Shown here one piece after another: positions 53,800 through 64,000 of a stretch of 64,000 nucleotides of DNA (its first letter is position 1; every line of letters starts with the position of its first letter). Below the pieces are notes generated by a model, which saw only the letters and a list, made by a program, of their open reading frames with translations, was not told the DNA's origin and did no database searches. Origin of the DNA: Massospora cicadina. Lineage: Eukaryota > Entomophthoromycota > Entomophthoromycetes > Entomophthorales > Entomophthoraceae. The translations under genes and the position numbers were made by a program. The stretch spans positions 1 to 64,000 of the forward strand of contig JAKSZP010017414.1 in assembly GCA_022478985.1 (NCBI GenBank), in the 5' to 3' direction.

Positions 53800-56300
53800 T
53801 GGTATTATTTTCTGGGTTGTGTATGGAAGTCGCAGATAGAGGTTTGATTACTGGTGGATGGTGTTGTTTAGGGTGGGCGGGGGTATTGTTCAGATTTTGG
53901 GGTCAGTTGGTTAGTACTAGTATAATATTACTGGGCATTTTGTGCATCGGAAATTCAGTTGCAATCCCCATCTCCCTATTGATGAATAATAAGGACAGTT
54001 TCATTAACAGCTCTGGGTGCACCTTGTCCCTACTGGTGGTGCAGAAGATTCCCCCTCACCTGTTAAACTGTTTCCCGCCCATTCATTAGATTTTTAGGAA
54101 GAACTAGACTTTTTTGTCAGGAATATTGGCTGACTTTGCCAATTTTTTCACTTTAGTTGTTTGTTTGGTAGTATCCTCAGGCTTATTCATTGACAATTTC
54201 TCAGTTGATTTCTTGTTCAATTTTGACTTTTTGGGCTTTATTTTTGATGTATTGGCTTCTTGCACTGACCATTTCTTCTTAGGTGATTTTTTTGGATTCA
54301 CCTTCTGTCGTCATTCTTTCCATATAATCCATTCCACTTGGGATGGGCATAGCACAATTGGTTCAGGGCTCGTTCCTTTGTCCATTTTGTATGCTTCATG
54401 ATTTAATTTCATGAATGTCTTATTATCTGCTTTGGGTTGTTTGGCCGTTTTTACTCCCACACTTCCCTATGAGCAAAGTCCAACTCCTGTTGTTGGCACT
54501 TTATATCTGCGACCTCCATTAGGGTACATGGAATCTATTTCTTGGCCTTTTGTCAAAGGAAGGTTTTTGTCCTAACATTCTTGACCACACTGATGGGATC
54601 ATAAACATACTTGAAAGGGGTCTTCTCTTTTGATGGTGGCATTGGGCCTCTATGTGGCCAGTCTGGTAGCAGAACTAGCACACTTGTTTTGCATCCTCTT
54701 GTTCAGCATATATGACTCTACTTAGGCTGGGCAGGCGGATGAAATGTGGTATGGCAATATTGTTCAGTTTCAATCATGGCACTGGTATGTAAAACGCTTT
54801 GACAGTTTGGGGTGAAGGCACTTTGTGATATAATTACCACCAGCTTGCAAAATTCTCATACCTCTCCATAATACAATAGTATAGTCTGAATTGCTTCATG
54901 CACCCATTCCCTCTCTTAATTGGTCAGGAGATTTTGGAATGGCACCCATCGTGCAGTTTGGTTCACATACCTAGTTGGTTCTGTTCATAAGTAAATTCCC
55001 TTATATTCTATGCCAATCTTGATAAGTTTTTTTATCTAATTCACCTGGGATTGCAATGTAGATGTAGTCTCATGCAGGCACCCAGTGGTGGTCAAAATTC
55101 CCTCATGCAGGCACCCAGTGGTGGTCAAAATCCCCTCCTGTCAGCACCTCATCAAGTTCTTGAAAATTGAAATTATCAAGTTGGACCACTACTCCTCCTC
55201 CTACACCAGCTGCAGGTGAATTTGGATTGCATACTTTAGATAAGATTTGGGCACCTGATGGTCCATAAAGCCACCGTTGATCAGTTGTCAGATGTATTTA
55301 ATATGGCTCCTCACACCGTTCCATGTGTTTGTCAGTTTGAGCTGCTGTTGTGATGTACAACTTGGATTATTGGATTTGGCTTGAGAACCTTGGCAGAGGT
55401 CTTTCCCTTCATTATCAAGCTTACTGATTCATTGAGGCTAAATACCCAATGAAGGAATGCCTCAATCTGGTATATGCTAATTACTTATCAGTTGTGCTTC
55501 TGACCATTTGTGCACTGATCTCCAGGTTTTGCCACTCAAGGGCATCCACAAGTAAAAATCCTAGTTAGTACCATTGGAGGGAAGATTCTGGCCTGCATGT
55601 TGGGTGAAGGTTACTTTGGAGGGTCTCCAGCATAATTGAACTAATCTGGCACCAGTCCCTTACTGTTACACTGTTCTATCTGCCATTTGTGAAAATCCAT
55701 GCCATGGCAGCTGAAACTTCTGCTTTACATCATTGGAAGGCTTCTGATGGGGTGACTCCTTTGGCGGTGTATGGAGCTGCTACTGATGATTAAAGGAAGG
55801 ATGTTTTTAGTCCCAAAATAAAATTTGTATTCCCACCTTGAGCCATTCCCAGCCCAGATCTGGGATCATAACCACTTTCATTGCTGTTGCCACCGGTGAA
55901 ATTTTGTGTCCCATTCATGGTTGAGCTGACATGGGGCAAACCCCAAGGCATCCCAGTCTGCAGCTTTGGCCAGTGTGGCAACGTCACACCAGAATTTCCA
56001 TTTCATGATAGGGAATGGCTGGCCCCAGATAGTTTTGTGAATCAGCTTTGTCACTCCCAGATCTGCTCACTCACAAACTTGATTGATACTGGCCCCTGTG
56101 CAGAACCAGTATTAAATTTCCAACAGGGTGATCCTGTTGGAAAACCAGTTGATGGCCTCTTCCAGTTACCAATCTAAGAAGGGCCTCCACTCCACCAATT
56201 TCTTCTTTGTCCAATTCACCTTCATCAAGTCAGATGCATTGAATGGCAGAATATGGGTGTATGACCAGTGTAAGGCTTCAGTAGTTTTTAAATCTGTGAC
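53800..56300 (-). pseudogene. LINE-A5 ORF1, 5' truncated
   Basis: The C-terminal two-thirds of ORF1 remains. The Lys-rich tail is clear at 54301-54104 (KKSPKKKWSVQEAN, then repeated KKS/KKL). The knuckle region lies near 54690-54640. PGELD-type text near 55040 and the block before the 33-bp duplication follow the A2/A4 order. The N-terminal portion was never copied. Confidence 0.7.
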
Positions 56301-56515
56301 GTTACAGGACAATGCTGACCATCACATTATCTTTATTAGAGATAATACTAACAAAAACAAAAAACATCAATAATCTCATAGAAGAAAAAAACAGATTTGA
56401 CTACAAGTATATCAAATGAAGGCTACTATATGTCTTCAAGGGATCAACAAAATTTGAACTTCGCCTATCAAACTTATTTAATTATATGTGATCCAAACTT
56501 AATTCCAGACCATTT
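56301..56515 (-). other. Spacer with a tRNA-like remnant between A6 and A5
   Basis: This is about 215 bp of AT-rich sequence. On the minus strand, just past the A6 3' A-rich end, TGGTCTGGAATT (56512-56501) and AGTTCAAATTT (56460-56450) resemble Pol III A and B boxes at tRNA spacing, and GGATCA/TGATCC could pair. The position is exactly where tRNA-Val lies after A4 and A5. It is too decayed to identify the tRNA. Confidence 0.35.
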
Positions 56516-59500
56516 ATTTTAAAAAAGCTCCATACTTTATTTTACAATAAATTTTAAGTGAAAGTAAGAGGGGAGGGCGGAATACAGGTGATTTGGCCAA
56601 GGGTAAAAGGACTGGGGGTGCAGGCCATTAGAGTTCTAGCACCTCTGACTAATGCTGATCGGCAATCACCATCACTAGCCACAGTTCTAGCATCATCAGG
56701 CTTACAGGCCATTTGATTCTCAGTCGATTAGTTGCCTCATTGTGTACAATGAGCAATCCAGCGGGAAAGCCAAACGTGTGGCTTTATAACACCAGGGGAT
56801 TAGGCGCAAAAATTTCGAGACCTGATAGAGATGATCAGAAATAATATGAATGGGCTTTAATACTGAGCCTTTGTGGTGAGGGCGCTCGTTGCTCAAAAGC
56901 TTAGCAATGAGCGCACAGTGAATTACCCATACACAATAATGGTAAATGAAGACTTGTAGTTGATTTGGAGCCATTTTCAGGGTTTTTGTGAATAAAAGAT
57001 TCTGTGTAAATGTACTCCCAGAAGTGATTGTTCACCTGATAGGAAATAATGCATTGTGAACCAGTATTTTTTGAACATGACGCATTCATAATAATGGTGG
57101 GCTATATATACTTCTGGTTCAGCGCATATGGGGCACTCCTTGTGTGGGCAGTCCAGTCCGCTGTGTTTGCCCAATTTGAATGCCCATTTTAGGATCCGCC
57201 AGGTTACTGAATGCTGTTTGGCCATTACCAAATGGGAGTTCAGGCTCAAAATCAACTCCTTTGTCTGGTAGTTGGTGTCATGGCCTTTGGTAGTCCAGTC
57301 ACTTAGGATTTGTGAATGAGTGGGCGGATTGCATCCCAGTTTTTGGAGCGGATCCCCATATTCTATCAGCACCAATTTGTACCCTATTCTGATCAACTTG
57401 GTGGCATATTCATCAGTAATTTAATTACGCTCCTCCCAGCTTGTTGCGGATATCATTGCAGAATTACAGGCTTCAACGTCCCTTTGAATTTGGTCAGCGT
57501 CTTGGGCTGATTGCTTAACTGACCATCCAACCTGGCGCACATCCTGATTGCATAGTCGCCAGTAGTGTGGAGTACCCTTTTGGGAGGTTATCCGTGGGTG
57601 GTGCGCCATCCATTCATGTATTGAGTGGGGAGAGACCGGCTCTTAGAGACCTTGGGCTCTTGCCCAGTTCACGCCACACGCTAGGGTTGAGCAGCGCATG
57701 TGCATCTATGTTAGCTTAAGGAATGACTTCCCCCATATATGCCAGGCGTGAGATTCGAAGTCCAGGAGGCCCATGCCTCCTTTGTTCTTTGGTTTTAACA
57801 GGGCTTCCAGAGGTATAGGTGCCTCCTTCGCCTTGAACCACAGGAAGTTTAGGAGCATTGTTATGATTTTCTTCTCTAAGTTTAGGCTCATTGGCAGCAC
57901 ATGAGCGACATACCACAACTTTGAGAAGATGAAGATGTTGATTGCCTGCACTTTCTCCTTGAGGCATAGTCTGGCGCTCTTCCAGAATGCCATTCAGATT
58001 GATAAGCTTGACAATACTTCCTGTTTAGTCTCCAGTACTGCTGGTCCCTTAATGTTGAATAGTATCCTGGTTTATTGGATTGTCTGGGTTTTCATGATTA
58101 AAGTTGTGTCAGTCAGTGGGCTGAAGTTCAGGTTGCTGATCCTCATTACTGAGGTTTTTGCCAAGTTGACTTTTGCATTTTTGCTAGCCAGTATAAGTCT
58201 AATAGTTCCTTGGCGCCCTGGAGGTCAGTCAGTGAGCTTATGCCTACTACTATGTCATCGGCAAATGCTAGCATTTTCAGTGGCATTTGATTAGGGTGGA
58301 CTAGGCCCCAGAGTTTTGCGTCCACTGCCACCAGTAGAATTTTGGCTGCAAATTAAAGAGTATTGGTGATATGGGGTCGCTTTGACAGAGACCCTGCCTA
58401 ACAGGAATTTCATTGGTTACGCCATCTGTGACAATTACCTTCATTACCGGAACTGAGTACAGCGTTGTTATCCATTCTTGAAAAGTGTCAGGGATACCGA
58501 CCGCCTTTAATGCCTTAATTAGGAATTACCATGCTACTTGGTCATATGCTTTTTCCATGTTGAGGAACATAAGATACCCCTGCCAATTCACCTCACATCC
58601 TGGAGTATGCTTTGGACTGAACCAAAGCTGTCCCATATACTCCAGCCTTCGACAAATCCATTATGGGCCTTATGGAGCATGCGCGGTGCCGTTGCCATTA
58701 GCCAATTAGATAGTATGCACGTGAGCAGTTTATCATTGGTGTTCGATAGTGCAATTGGGTGCTAGTTTCAAAGTTGGCATTGGAGGCCCTTTTGTACAAA
58801 AAAACAATTTGAGTCTCTTGGCCTCCCAAAATTGCTGGCCATTTTGTAAACAGTGGTTAAAGAGGGCATTGAGCTCTGGCGCAGTATGCTCTCAGAATAA
58901 GCTGTATATTTCTGCACTCAGATTGTCAAGGCCTGGTGCTTTCATTCTTGGCAACTCCTTTAGCACCCTCTTAACTTCATTAATAGAGATTTCAGTGGAA
59001 GCTTGGCGACATCTTTTGGTGTACAGCCCCCAGTCCAGCTTGGCCAGGTCAATAAGGGTTTTTGTTGCTGATTCACTCATTTCTCATTGTTGGATAAGTT
59101 CACCATATAATTGCTTAACCTCACAATTGATTGTTTCAGGGTCTGTTGATACTCCCCTTCTGCTGTCTCCTCATCCCGTACCCTAGCCTTGGGCAAAACT
59201 TCCCTGAGGTGCTTCAGGCCCTCTTTGGGCATTGTCCTCAATAGGCTCTGATATTGGTAAGTCATATTGGTCTGTCTCTCTGAGTCTTGCTTTATTATTA
59301 TGGCCTGATACTTTCTGTGTTTTTTGGTACTCTCTCCACCAGTCCTCGCTGTTCCACCAGGTGATCCTCAGCCTTTCTTATTTAGACTTCAGCTGCTTTG
59401 TGGTGGCAGTTCACTTGTAGGAGGTAGCTTTTTCGAACTTCATGATATCATGCTTCAGTTTTGCTTTGATCCAATTCCATTATTCTAGCGGGTTCAACTC

Positions 59501-60294
59501 TGGGAAGCTATACAGATATGCTACCAGTCATTCCGGTCCAGTGTCAATCTTTCAGCGCCATTCCCCATCCCTCAGTGTGGCTGGTGCCAGTTGCCACTCG
59601 CAGTTCCTCGGGGGTTCATCAAGATTGATATCCACATGGATGACCATGTGGTCACTTTTGGCATTTATGCTAACCTCGCTGTTGGACATCATCAGCTTGA
59701 GATCCAACAACACTAGGATGTAGTCTAAATGTGATCCTGACAGTGGGGATCCAGAAGTTTCATATGAACATCACATTAAGTTGGCCAAGTCGTCATCCTC
59801 TTTGTCAGTTGTTAGGTAAAACCCTAATTTGACTAGGTAATCCAGCATCTTGTCAGCCTTTCTGTTGGGATGTTCTCTCATCAGGAACGTATCCCAGCTT
59901 GCTCTCATCCAACAGTTCAGGTCTCCCGCTACTACGGTTGTCACTTCAGATGGCACTTCCACTAAGAATTCCCAAAAAATATAGTTTTTGTGGAGCTTCA
60001 GTGGGGCATAGACTGCTACCACTCGTATGCTCTTACCAGTTTCTCTGTTTGTAGCTGTCACTATTAAGATCCTTCTGCGTGAGTTTCTTCCACGAATTCC
60101 AGGTCTATTTTCTTTTCCGTTGTGACAATTGCTACATGGTCCATCCAGAGGGCTTGGTAGCATATTTGGTGGGACCATGTGTGGTTTTTTTGTTGCAGTT
60201 TGAGCTCAGCACCATTTCCTTTTAGTTACCAGCTTGCATTTCTGAAATAAAAATTAAGTTGATATTATTATTACTTTTTAAATGGTGCTTCTTC
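56516..60294 (-). mobile_element. LINE-A copy A6, 3' half, interrupted by Ty3-C
   Basis: It begins at an A-rich 3' end (minus strand AATAAAGTATGGAGC then T/A run) and carries the 3'UTR, zinc finger, RT and endonuclease in the usual order. It is cut at 60294 by the Ty3-C LTR just upstream of the endonuclease start. The rest would lie beyond the right edge. Fairly well preserved in the endonuclease. Confidence 0.9.
56720..60240 (-). pseudogene. LINE-A6 ORF2, broken
   Basis: The endonuclease stretch 60178-59771 includes RRILIVTATNRETGKS, VVAVYAPLKLHK and an intact GDLNCW near 59925. SDHM lies near 59655. RT: PGLDN near 58935, an intact FADD near 58260 and LDLYWLA near 58205. The thumb GGMGLLDFESHAW is near 57760. 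The 139-codon frame 57396-56977 gives the clearest zf-RVT finger in the window: CPICAEPEVYIAHHYYEC, i.e. C-X2-C...H-H-X3-C. Frameshifts lie between these blocks. It is not functional, but a useful partner to A4 for rebuilding a family alignment. Confidence 0.85.
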
Positions 60295-61488
60295 TGTGAC
60301 AAACGGGGTCTCTCCACATTGCCACAAAGCAGTTGGGCAAGAGGGCCCATGTGAGGGCCTATAGGCAAGAGAGGGCCGCTGTGGTGAGGTCCCACGTTCA
60401 TCGGCTTGTTGAGTGATTTAGATAACCTTAGAACACTGCAAGGATGATGCTCACACTAAGGAGGGCAGTTTGGCCTCCAGAGAGAGCATAAAGAGAGGCG
60501 ACAGCTCTGTCAAAATCCGAGGAATGGTCCATGTTGATTCACTCAAAATCCACGATTTTCCCTTAAATCTCAAATAAATGATTTTTAAAATTTCAAAATT
60601 TTAATTTCGATTTTTAAGGTTTTTATTGTATATATCAGAAGACGAGGTTGTCTTAAACACCTTCGCTTGGTTTGATTTTATATTAGGGAATGGGGGATAT
60701 GGGGAAATTGGACCCCATGGAGTCTGCAATTGGCAGACTATCTGCAGGCCTATTTCGAGAATCTTGGCCTCTGATATTCTTATCTAGGCCCATTCTAGAC
60801 CATCCATTGAGTATCTGTGGAATTACAGAAACTTTTTGCATATGTTTACGTTCGTCAAGGATGAATCAGAGCTCATCTCAACCTTATCGCCAAAATTCCC
60901 ATTTTTGGGATAATTTGGCCTGGCAGCCCCTGATTCGCTAGGCAGCTCTTCACCATGGCTCAGCAATAATTTTGACAAGCAGCGGATTCAGCTTAGCAGC
61001 TCTTGATTTGTTGAGCTTCCTGATGCTGTCATTTCCTTTTCTGGTGTTAAAAATCTTGGCAGTTCCTGATTCGTCAAGCTTCCAGATGCTGACGTTTCCT
61101 CTTTTGGTTTATTCAGCATGGCAGCTCCTGATTCGCTGAGCTGCCCAATGCCGTGATTCATGTCACTTATATTTTTAGCATATTTTGGCTTGGCATCCCC
61201 TGATTCGCTGGGCTGCTCTTTGCTGTCACCAATTTCTACACATGGGACCTCAGAATTTGGGTTGGCAGCCTCTGATTGGCCCAGTCAACATTTACGTCAA
61301 CTTTTGCTACCTTTGCCTTGAGGTTTTGTCAGTTTTGTGGCATCTGATTCATCAGAATGCCATTTTTAAGGGTTATTGCCCTTGAGCCCTATGCTTTTAT
61401 GTAAATCAAGTGTGACACTATTAGCTGTGATCCCCACATTAGGGGGGTCAGGGCTATGTGGTGGTCAGGCAGCGCCTTGACTGTCACA
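60295..61488 (-). repeat. 3' LTR of Ty3-C with internal repeat array
   Basis: This LTR is 1194 bp. Seven imperfect iterations of a ~20-nt core (plus strand ttggcagcccctgattcgct) recur every 62-76 bp between 60917 and 61361. The core usually has (g)agctgcc or agcttcc after it. Such arrays in the U3 part of LTRs are often enhancer-like; that role is inferred only. The 5-bp flank TCTTC (60290-60294) would be the target duplication if a match lies beyond the right edge. Confidence 0.85.
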
Positions 61489-61569
61489 TCACCCCCTCAG
61501 AGGAGAGCCCCCTGCACCCCCAGTATTTCTCCACCTTCTAAGGACAGTTGGCGCAGTCGGTGGCTGTTT

Positions 61570-64000
61570 GCCAGGAGAATTCTTCTATCAGGTAGCTGAC
61601 CCATTTTACCAAATACCATCACTTTTTGCGAGCAATCTTGGTGTCTAGAATTTCCTCCACCTTGTATTCTGCCTCCCCTGGGTTGTCCGACTGGACTAGC
61701 TCCAGTTTTGTTGGTATGGGTCCTTCATACTTCCTAAGCTGCAAAACATGTAAAACTGGGTGTGCGCGCGATCCTTCCAGGAATTCCAATTCGTACGCCA
61801 CCTCATTCACCTGTCAGATGAACTTGTAGGGTCCCAGGTTGATTGGTTTGAACTTCCTACACTTTCCTGGGGGTGTGTAGTATTTTGCATTTATTAATAC
61901 ATAGTCACAATTTTTGAGGGGTGGAGCCTCTGAGCAATGCGCATCCACCTTCCTCTTCTGAGCCTCCATCACCTTCTCCAGGTTGGCTCTCAAAATCTCG
62001 AAATTTTTCTTTATTCCGGCCACTAACTCATCCGCTGCAGGGTTCATTCCACCTGCATGTCCCTCCATCATCTGAGGGTGATACCCGTGGTTTGTGAAAA
62101 AGGGTGACATCCTGGTCAATGAATGTGCCAGGTTATTGTATGCAAACTGTGCAATCTTCAGCCACTTGATCCAAAAATCATGTCATATGGTGAGGTAGCA
62201 CCGTAGGTACTGTTCCAGGGTCTGGTTGACCCTTTCCGTCTGGCCATCTGACTGGGGGTGGTAGGCTGAGGAACGGCAAGGTTTAATTTTTAAATTTTCC
62301 AGGAGGTGATCCCAAAACCTGAAGATGAACTGCGGGCCCCTGTCTGAGATGATCTCATCTGGGAGTCTGTGTTGAGCAAAGACCTCCCTCACAAAGATTT
62401 TGGCCATGTCCTTCGCCATGACCTTAGAGGTGCAGGGGAAGAACTCAGCATACTTTGTTAGTCAGTCCATCACTACCATGACCCCATCATAGCCCTCCAA
62501 TTTAGGTAGCCTGATGATAAAATCCATGCTCAGGGAGGTCCACGGCATTTGGGCAATCTGCAGTGGCTTGAGCTTCCCTGCAGGTTTGTTTTGGGATGGC
62601 TTTGATCGGGTGCAGGTAAGGCAGCGCGCGGTATACCCTCTCACCATTCCTGCTAGGCCCAGTCAGGAGTAGTTTCAGCATATTAGCTCGATCGTTTTTC
62701 CCACCCCCTGGGTGTCCAACCAGGGGGTGGTCATGGCATAGCTCCATTACCTCAGTTTGAAGCTTGAGCGTTGGGACCCATAGGCGGTCATGGTGCAGGA
62801 TGAGGCCTCCCTCCTTCCTGAAATTCTTGTAGCCTTCGCTGGGGTCCCCTCCCTCTAGCTCTCTCCTGACCATTTTTCCAAATTTGGTGCGTGGTTGGGC
62901 TGTCCAAATTCTCTCTTTTAGGTCAGTGCGTTCCTCCTGTATCGATGCAAACAGCTGGGGAGGGAGCATCATGGTCGTGTTGAACTTGTCCAGCTCCTTC
63001 TTTGCGAAAGTCATTTTTGGGTCCTGGCTGAGTAGGTCTGGGTTTAGGTTGCTCTCCCTGGGCTTATATTCTATCTTGAAATCATACTGAGATAGCTCCA
63101 GGTGCCAGCGTGCTTGTTGTTGGTTCATCCTACGGGGGCTCTTGTGGAACTCCAAGGCCCAGTGGTCAGTTCATATCATGAATGGATTGCGCGCATACAG
63201 CAGATGATGCTGCCACTCATCCAGTGACGTGACAATTGCCAGGAGTTCCTTGTCATAGACAGGGTAGTTGGTTTCCACTGGCAGCATCTTTCTGCTGGAG
63301 TAGCATACCGGGTGGTCCAATTTATCCTCCCCTGTTTGCAGTAGGACTTCCCCAATGGCGAAATTTGATGCATCTGTCTCTACAATGAACGGGCGATTGG
63401 CGTCTAGGTGCGCTAGGACTGGCGCAGTGAGGAGGGCCTCCTTGATGGCCTGGAACGCCCTCTCTTCTTCCTCCCCCTTTTGAAAGGAACTTGCCCGGTT
63501 AATTGGGTAAGCGGGATGGAAGTTTATGAGAGGTCCTTGGTGAATCTCCTCAGGAATTGACCACACCTAAAAAACTGCGCACACCTGTCCTGTCCGTTGG
63601 CGCTGCCCATTCCTTTACTGCCATCAGCTTGTTTGGGCAGATGGCTGTCCCCTTTTCAAATACAACGTTTCCTAAGAAAGACACTGAACCTTGTAAAGCT
63701 CACATCTGGAGGGCTTTAGACGCAGGTTGGCCTTGTCCAGTGCACTGAGGACCTTCTTGACATCCTCTGTGTGCGTCTCGCAAGACTTGGAGAACACCAA
63801 GATGTCATCCATGTACGCGACGCAGCATCTCCCAATCAAGTCACCCAGGGCATGGTCAATGGTCCTTTGGAAAACGGCAGGGGCGTTCTTGAGTCCAAAC
63901 GGCATAACCTTGTATTCATATACCCCTAGGTGGCACTTGAATGCCAAGAACTGTTGGTGCTCTGGTACAACTGGAACTTGGGTGAAAGCGTCAACCAGGT
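61570..64000 (-). pseudogene. Ty3-C pol (RT, RNase H, integrase, chromodomain), partly broken
   Basis: RT (64000-63672) has [14 protein letters not shown] near 63895 and an intact YMDDILVFS near 63815. RNase H (63566-63100) has FIVETDASNFAIG and YDKELLAIVTSLDEWQHHL. The integrase zinc-binding His pair (HDHPLVGH near 62735) and CLTC (near 62620) are in different frames. The integrase core shows SMDFIIRLP near 62535, SDRGPQF near 62350 and an intact SDGQTERVNQ near 62245. After a linker (62119-61814), the chromodomain begins KVEEILDTKI near 61650 and continues YLVKW...EE..W after one in-frame TGA near 61623. Frameshifts lie near 63670-63570, 62650 and 62150. It lost function recently. Confidence 0.9.

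Larger units (their letters stand above)
49935..56300 (-). mobile_element. LINE-A copy A5, 5' truncated
   Basis: The 3' end sits directly upstream of the tRNA-Val at 49934. LINE-A sequence runs to about 56300, inside ORF1 near the segment meaning ATEALHWSY in other copies, and then stops being similar. This gives about 6.4 kb; the missing ~1.6 kb is the 5' end, a usual outcome of incomplete target-primed reverse transcription. An in-frame 33-bp tandem duplication (55069-55134) is private to this copy. Strongly mutated. Confidence 0.85.
60295..64000 (-). mobile_element. Ty3-C: Ty3/Gypsy chromovirus, 3' part, runs off the window
   Basis: The 3' LTR (60295-61488) and most of pol are present on the minus strand; the 5' LTR, gag and protease lie beyond 64000. 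The LTR ends on the minus strand are TGTGACAG...TTGTCACA. A purine tract (CTGAGGGGGTGA, about 61489-61501) lies beside it. It is inserted into LINE-A6. Catalytic motifs are better kept and CpG is more frequent than in Ty3-A or Ty3-B, so it is the youngest LTR element here, although pol already has frameshifts and stops. Confidence 0.93.

Noticed and set aside
56310..56345. tRNA-like 5' piece next to the A5 truncation (ATGTGATGGTCAGCA on the minus strand)
   Set aside because: It only loosely resembles a tRNA D-arm and lacks a B box partner. It is not similar enough to tRNA-Val to serve as the A5 duplication.
1..64000. CRISPR arrays, bacterial operons, Shine-Dalgarno sites
   Set aside because: No repeat-spacer pattern or prokaryotic gene organisation. 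The elements are eukaryotic retrotransposons.

Overview
This window is a transposon-filled block, most likely from a filamentous fungus and probably a basidiomycete. The organism is inferred from chromodomain-bearing Ty3/Gypsy elements whose integrases look fungal, from LINEs ending in a zf-RVT zinc finger, and from strong loss of CpG in the older copies. I recognise no intact host protein-coding gene. Nearly every long reading frame is a decayed retroelement fragment or its shadow.

The backbone is six copies of one approximately 8.0-kb non-LTR retrotransposon, called LINE-A here, all on the minus strand and head to tail: A1 (1-1845, 5' part only), A2 (1866-12562), A3 (12591-32534), A4 (39771-49717), A5 (49935-~56300, 5' truncated) and A6 (56516-60294, interrupted). 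After nested insertions are subtracted, A2, A3 and A4 are about 8.05, 7.93 and 8.04 kb, so they look full length. LINE-A has a long ORF1 with a CX2CX4HX4C knuckle and an ORF2 of about 1200 codons with endonuclease, reverse transcriptase and a C-terminal zinc finger.

The most interesting observation is where LINE-A sits. At every 5' end I can see (1846-1865, 12563-12590, 32535-32564, 49718-49737) lie the first 20-30 nt of a tRNA-Val gene. The LINE 3' A-rich ends run straight into a tRNA-Val 5' end: nearly complete decayed tRNA-Val(AAC) genes at 39700-39770 and 49861-49934, and tRNA halves in the A3/A2 and A2/A1 junctions. This is what site-specific insertion into tRNA-Val would leave if the target duplication covers the 5' half of the tRNA. 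A whole tRNA is regenerated downstream, the next copy can insert there, and a tandem array builds up.

Later insertions are nested in this array. They are a solo-LTR-like insert (2035-2792); a 1.88-kb non-autonomous LTR element with GTAGC/GTAGA duplications (6179-8058); Ty3-A (13581-19534, duplication TGCTA); Ty3-B on the minus strand (25147-31201, duplication GCCAG), whose RT region carries a 59-bp C run; a 1.9-kb ORF1-only 'half-LINE' with a perfect 15-bp duplication (43980-45874); and Ty3-C on the minus strand (60295 to beyond the right edge), the best-preserved element. Between A3 and A4 lies a non-LINE-A island (32565-39770). It holds tRNA-Val upstream flank, a foldback inverted repeat, a plus-strand LINE of a second family (LINE-B, 33351-38630) inserted into that inverted repeat, an AT-rich ~70-bp minisatellite, a decayed tRNA-like or SINE-like segment, and a tRNA-Val pseudogene.

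All element boundaries come from reading terminal repeats, target duplications and motifs directly. No alignment or database search was run. Frames are broken throughout, so protein calls rest on catalytic motifs recovered across frameshifts.
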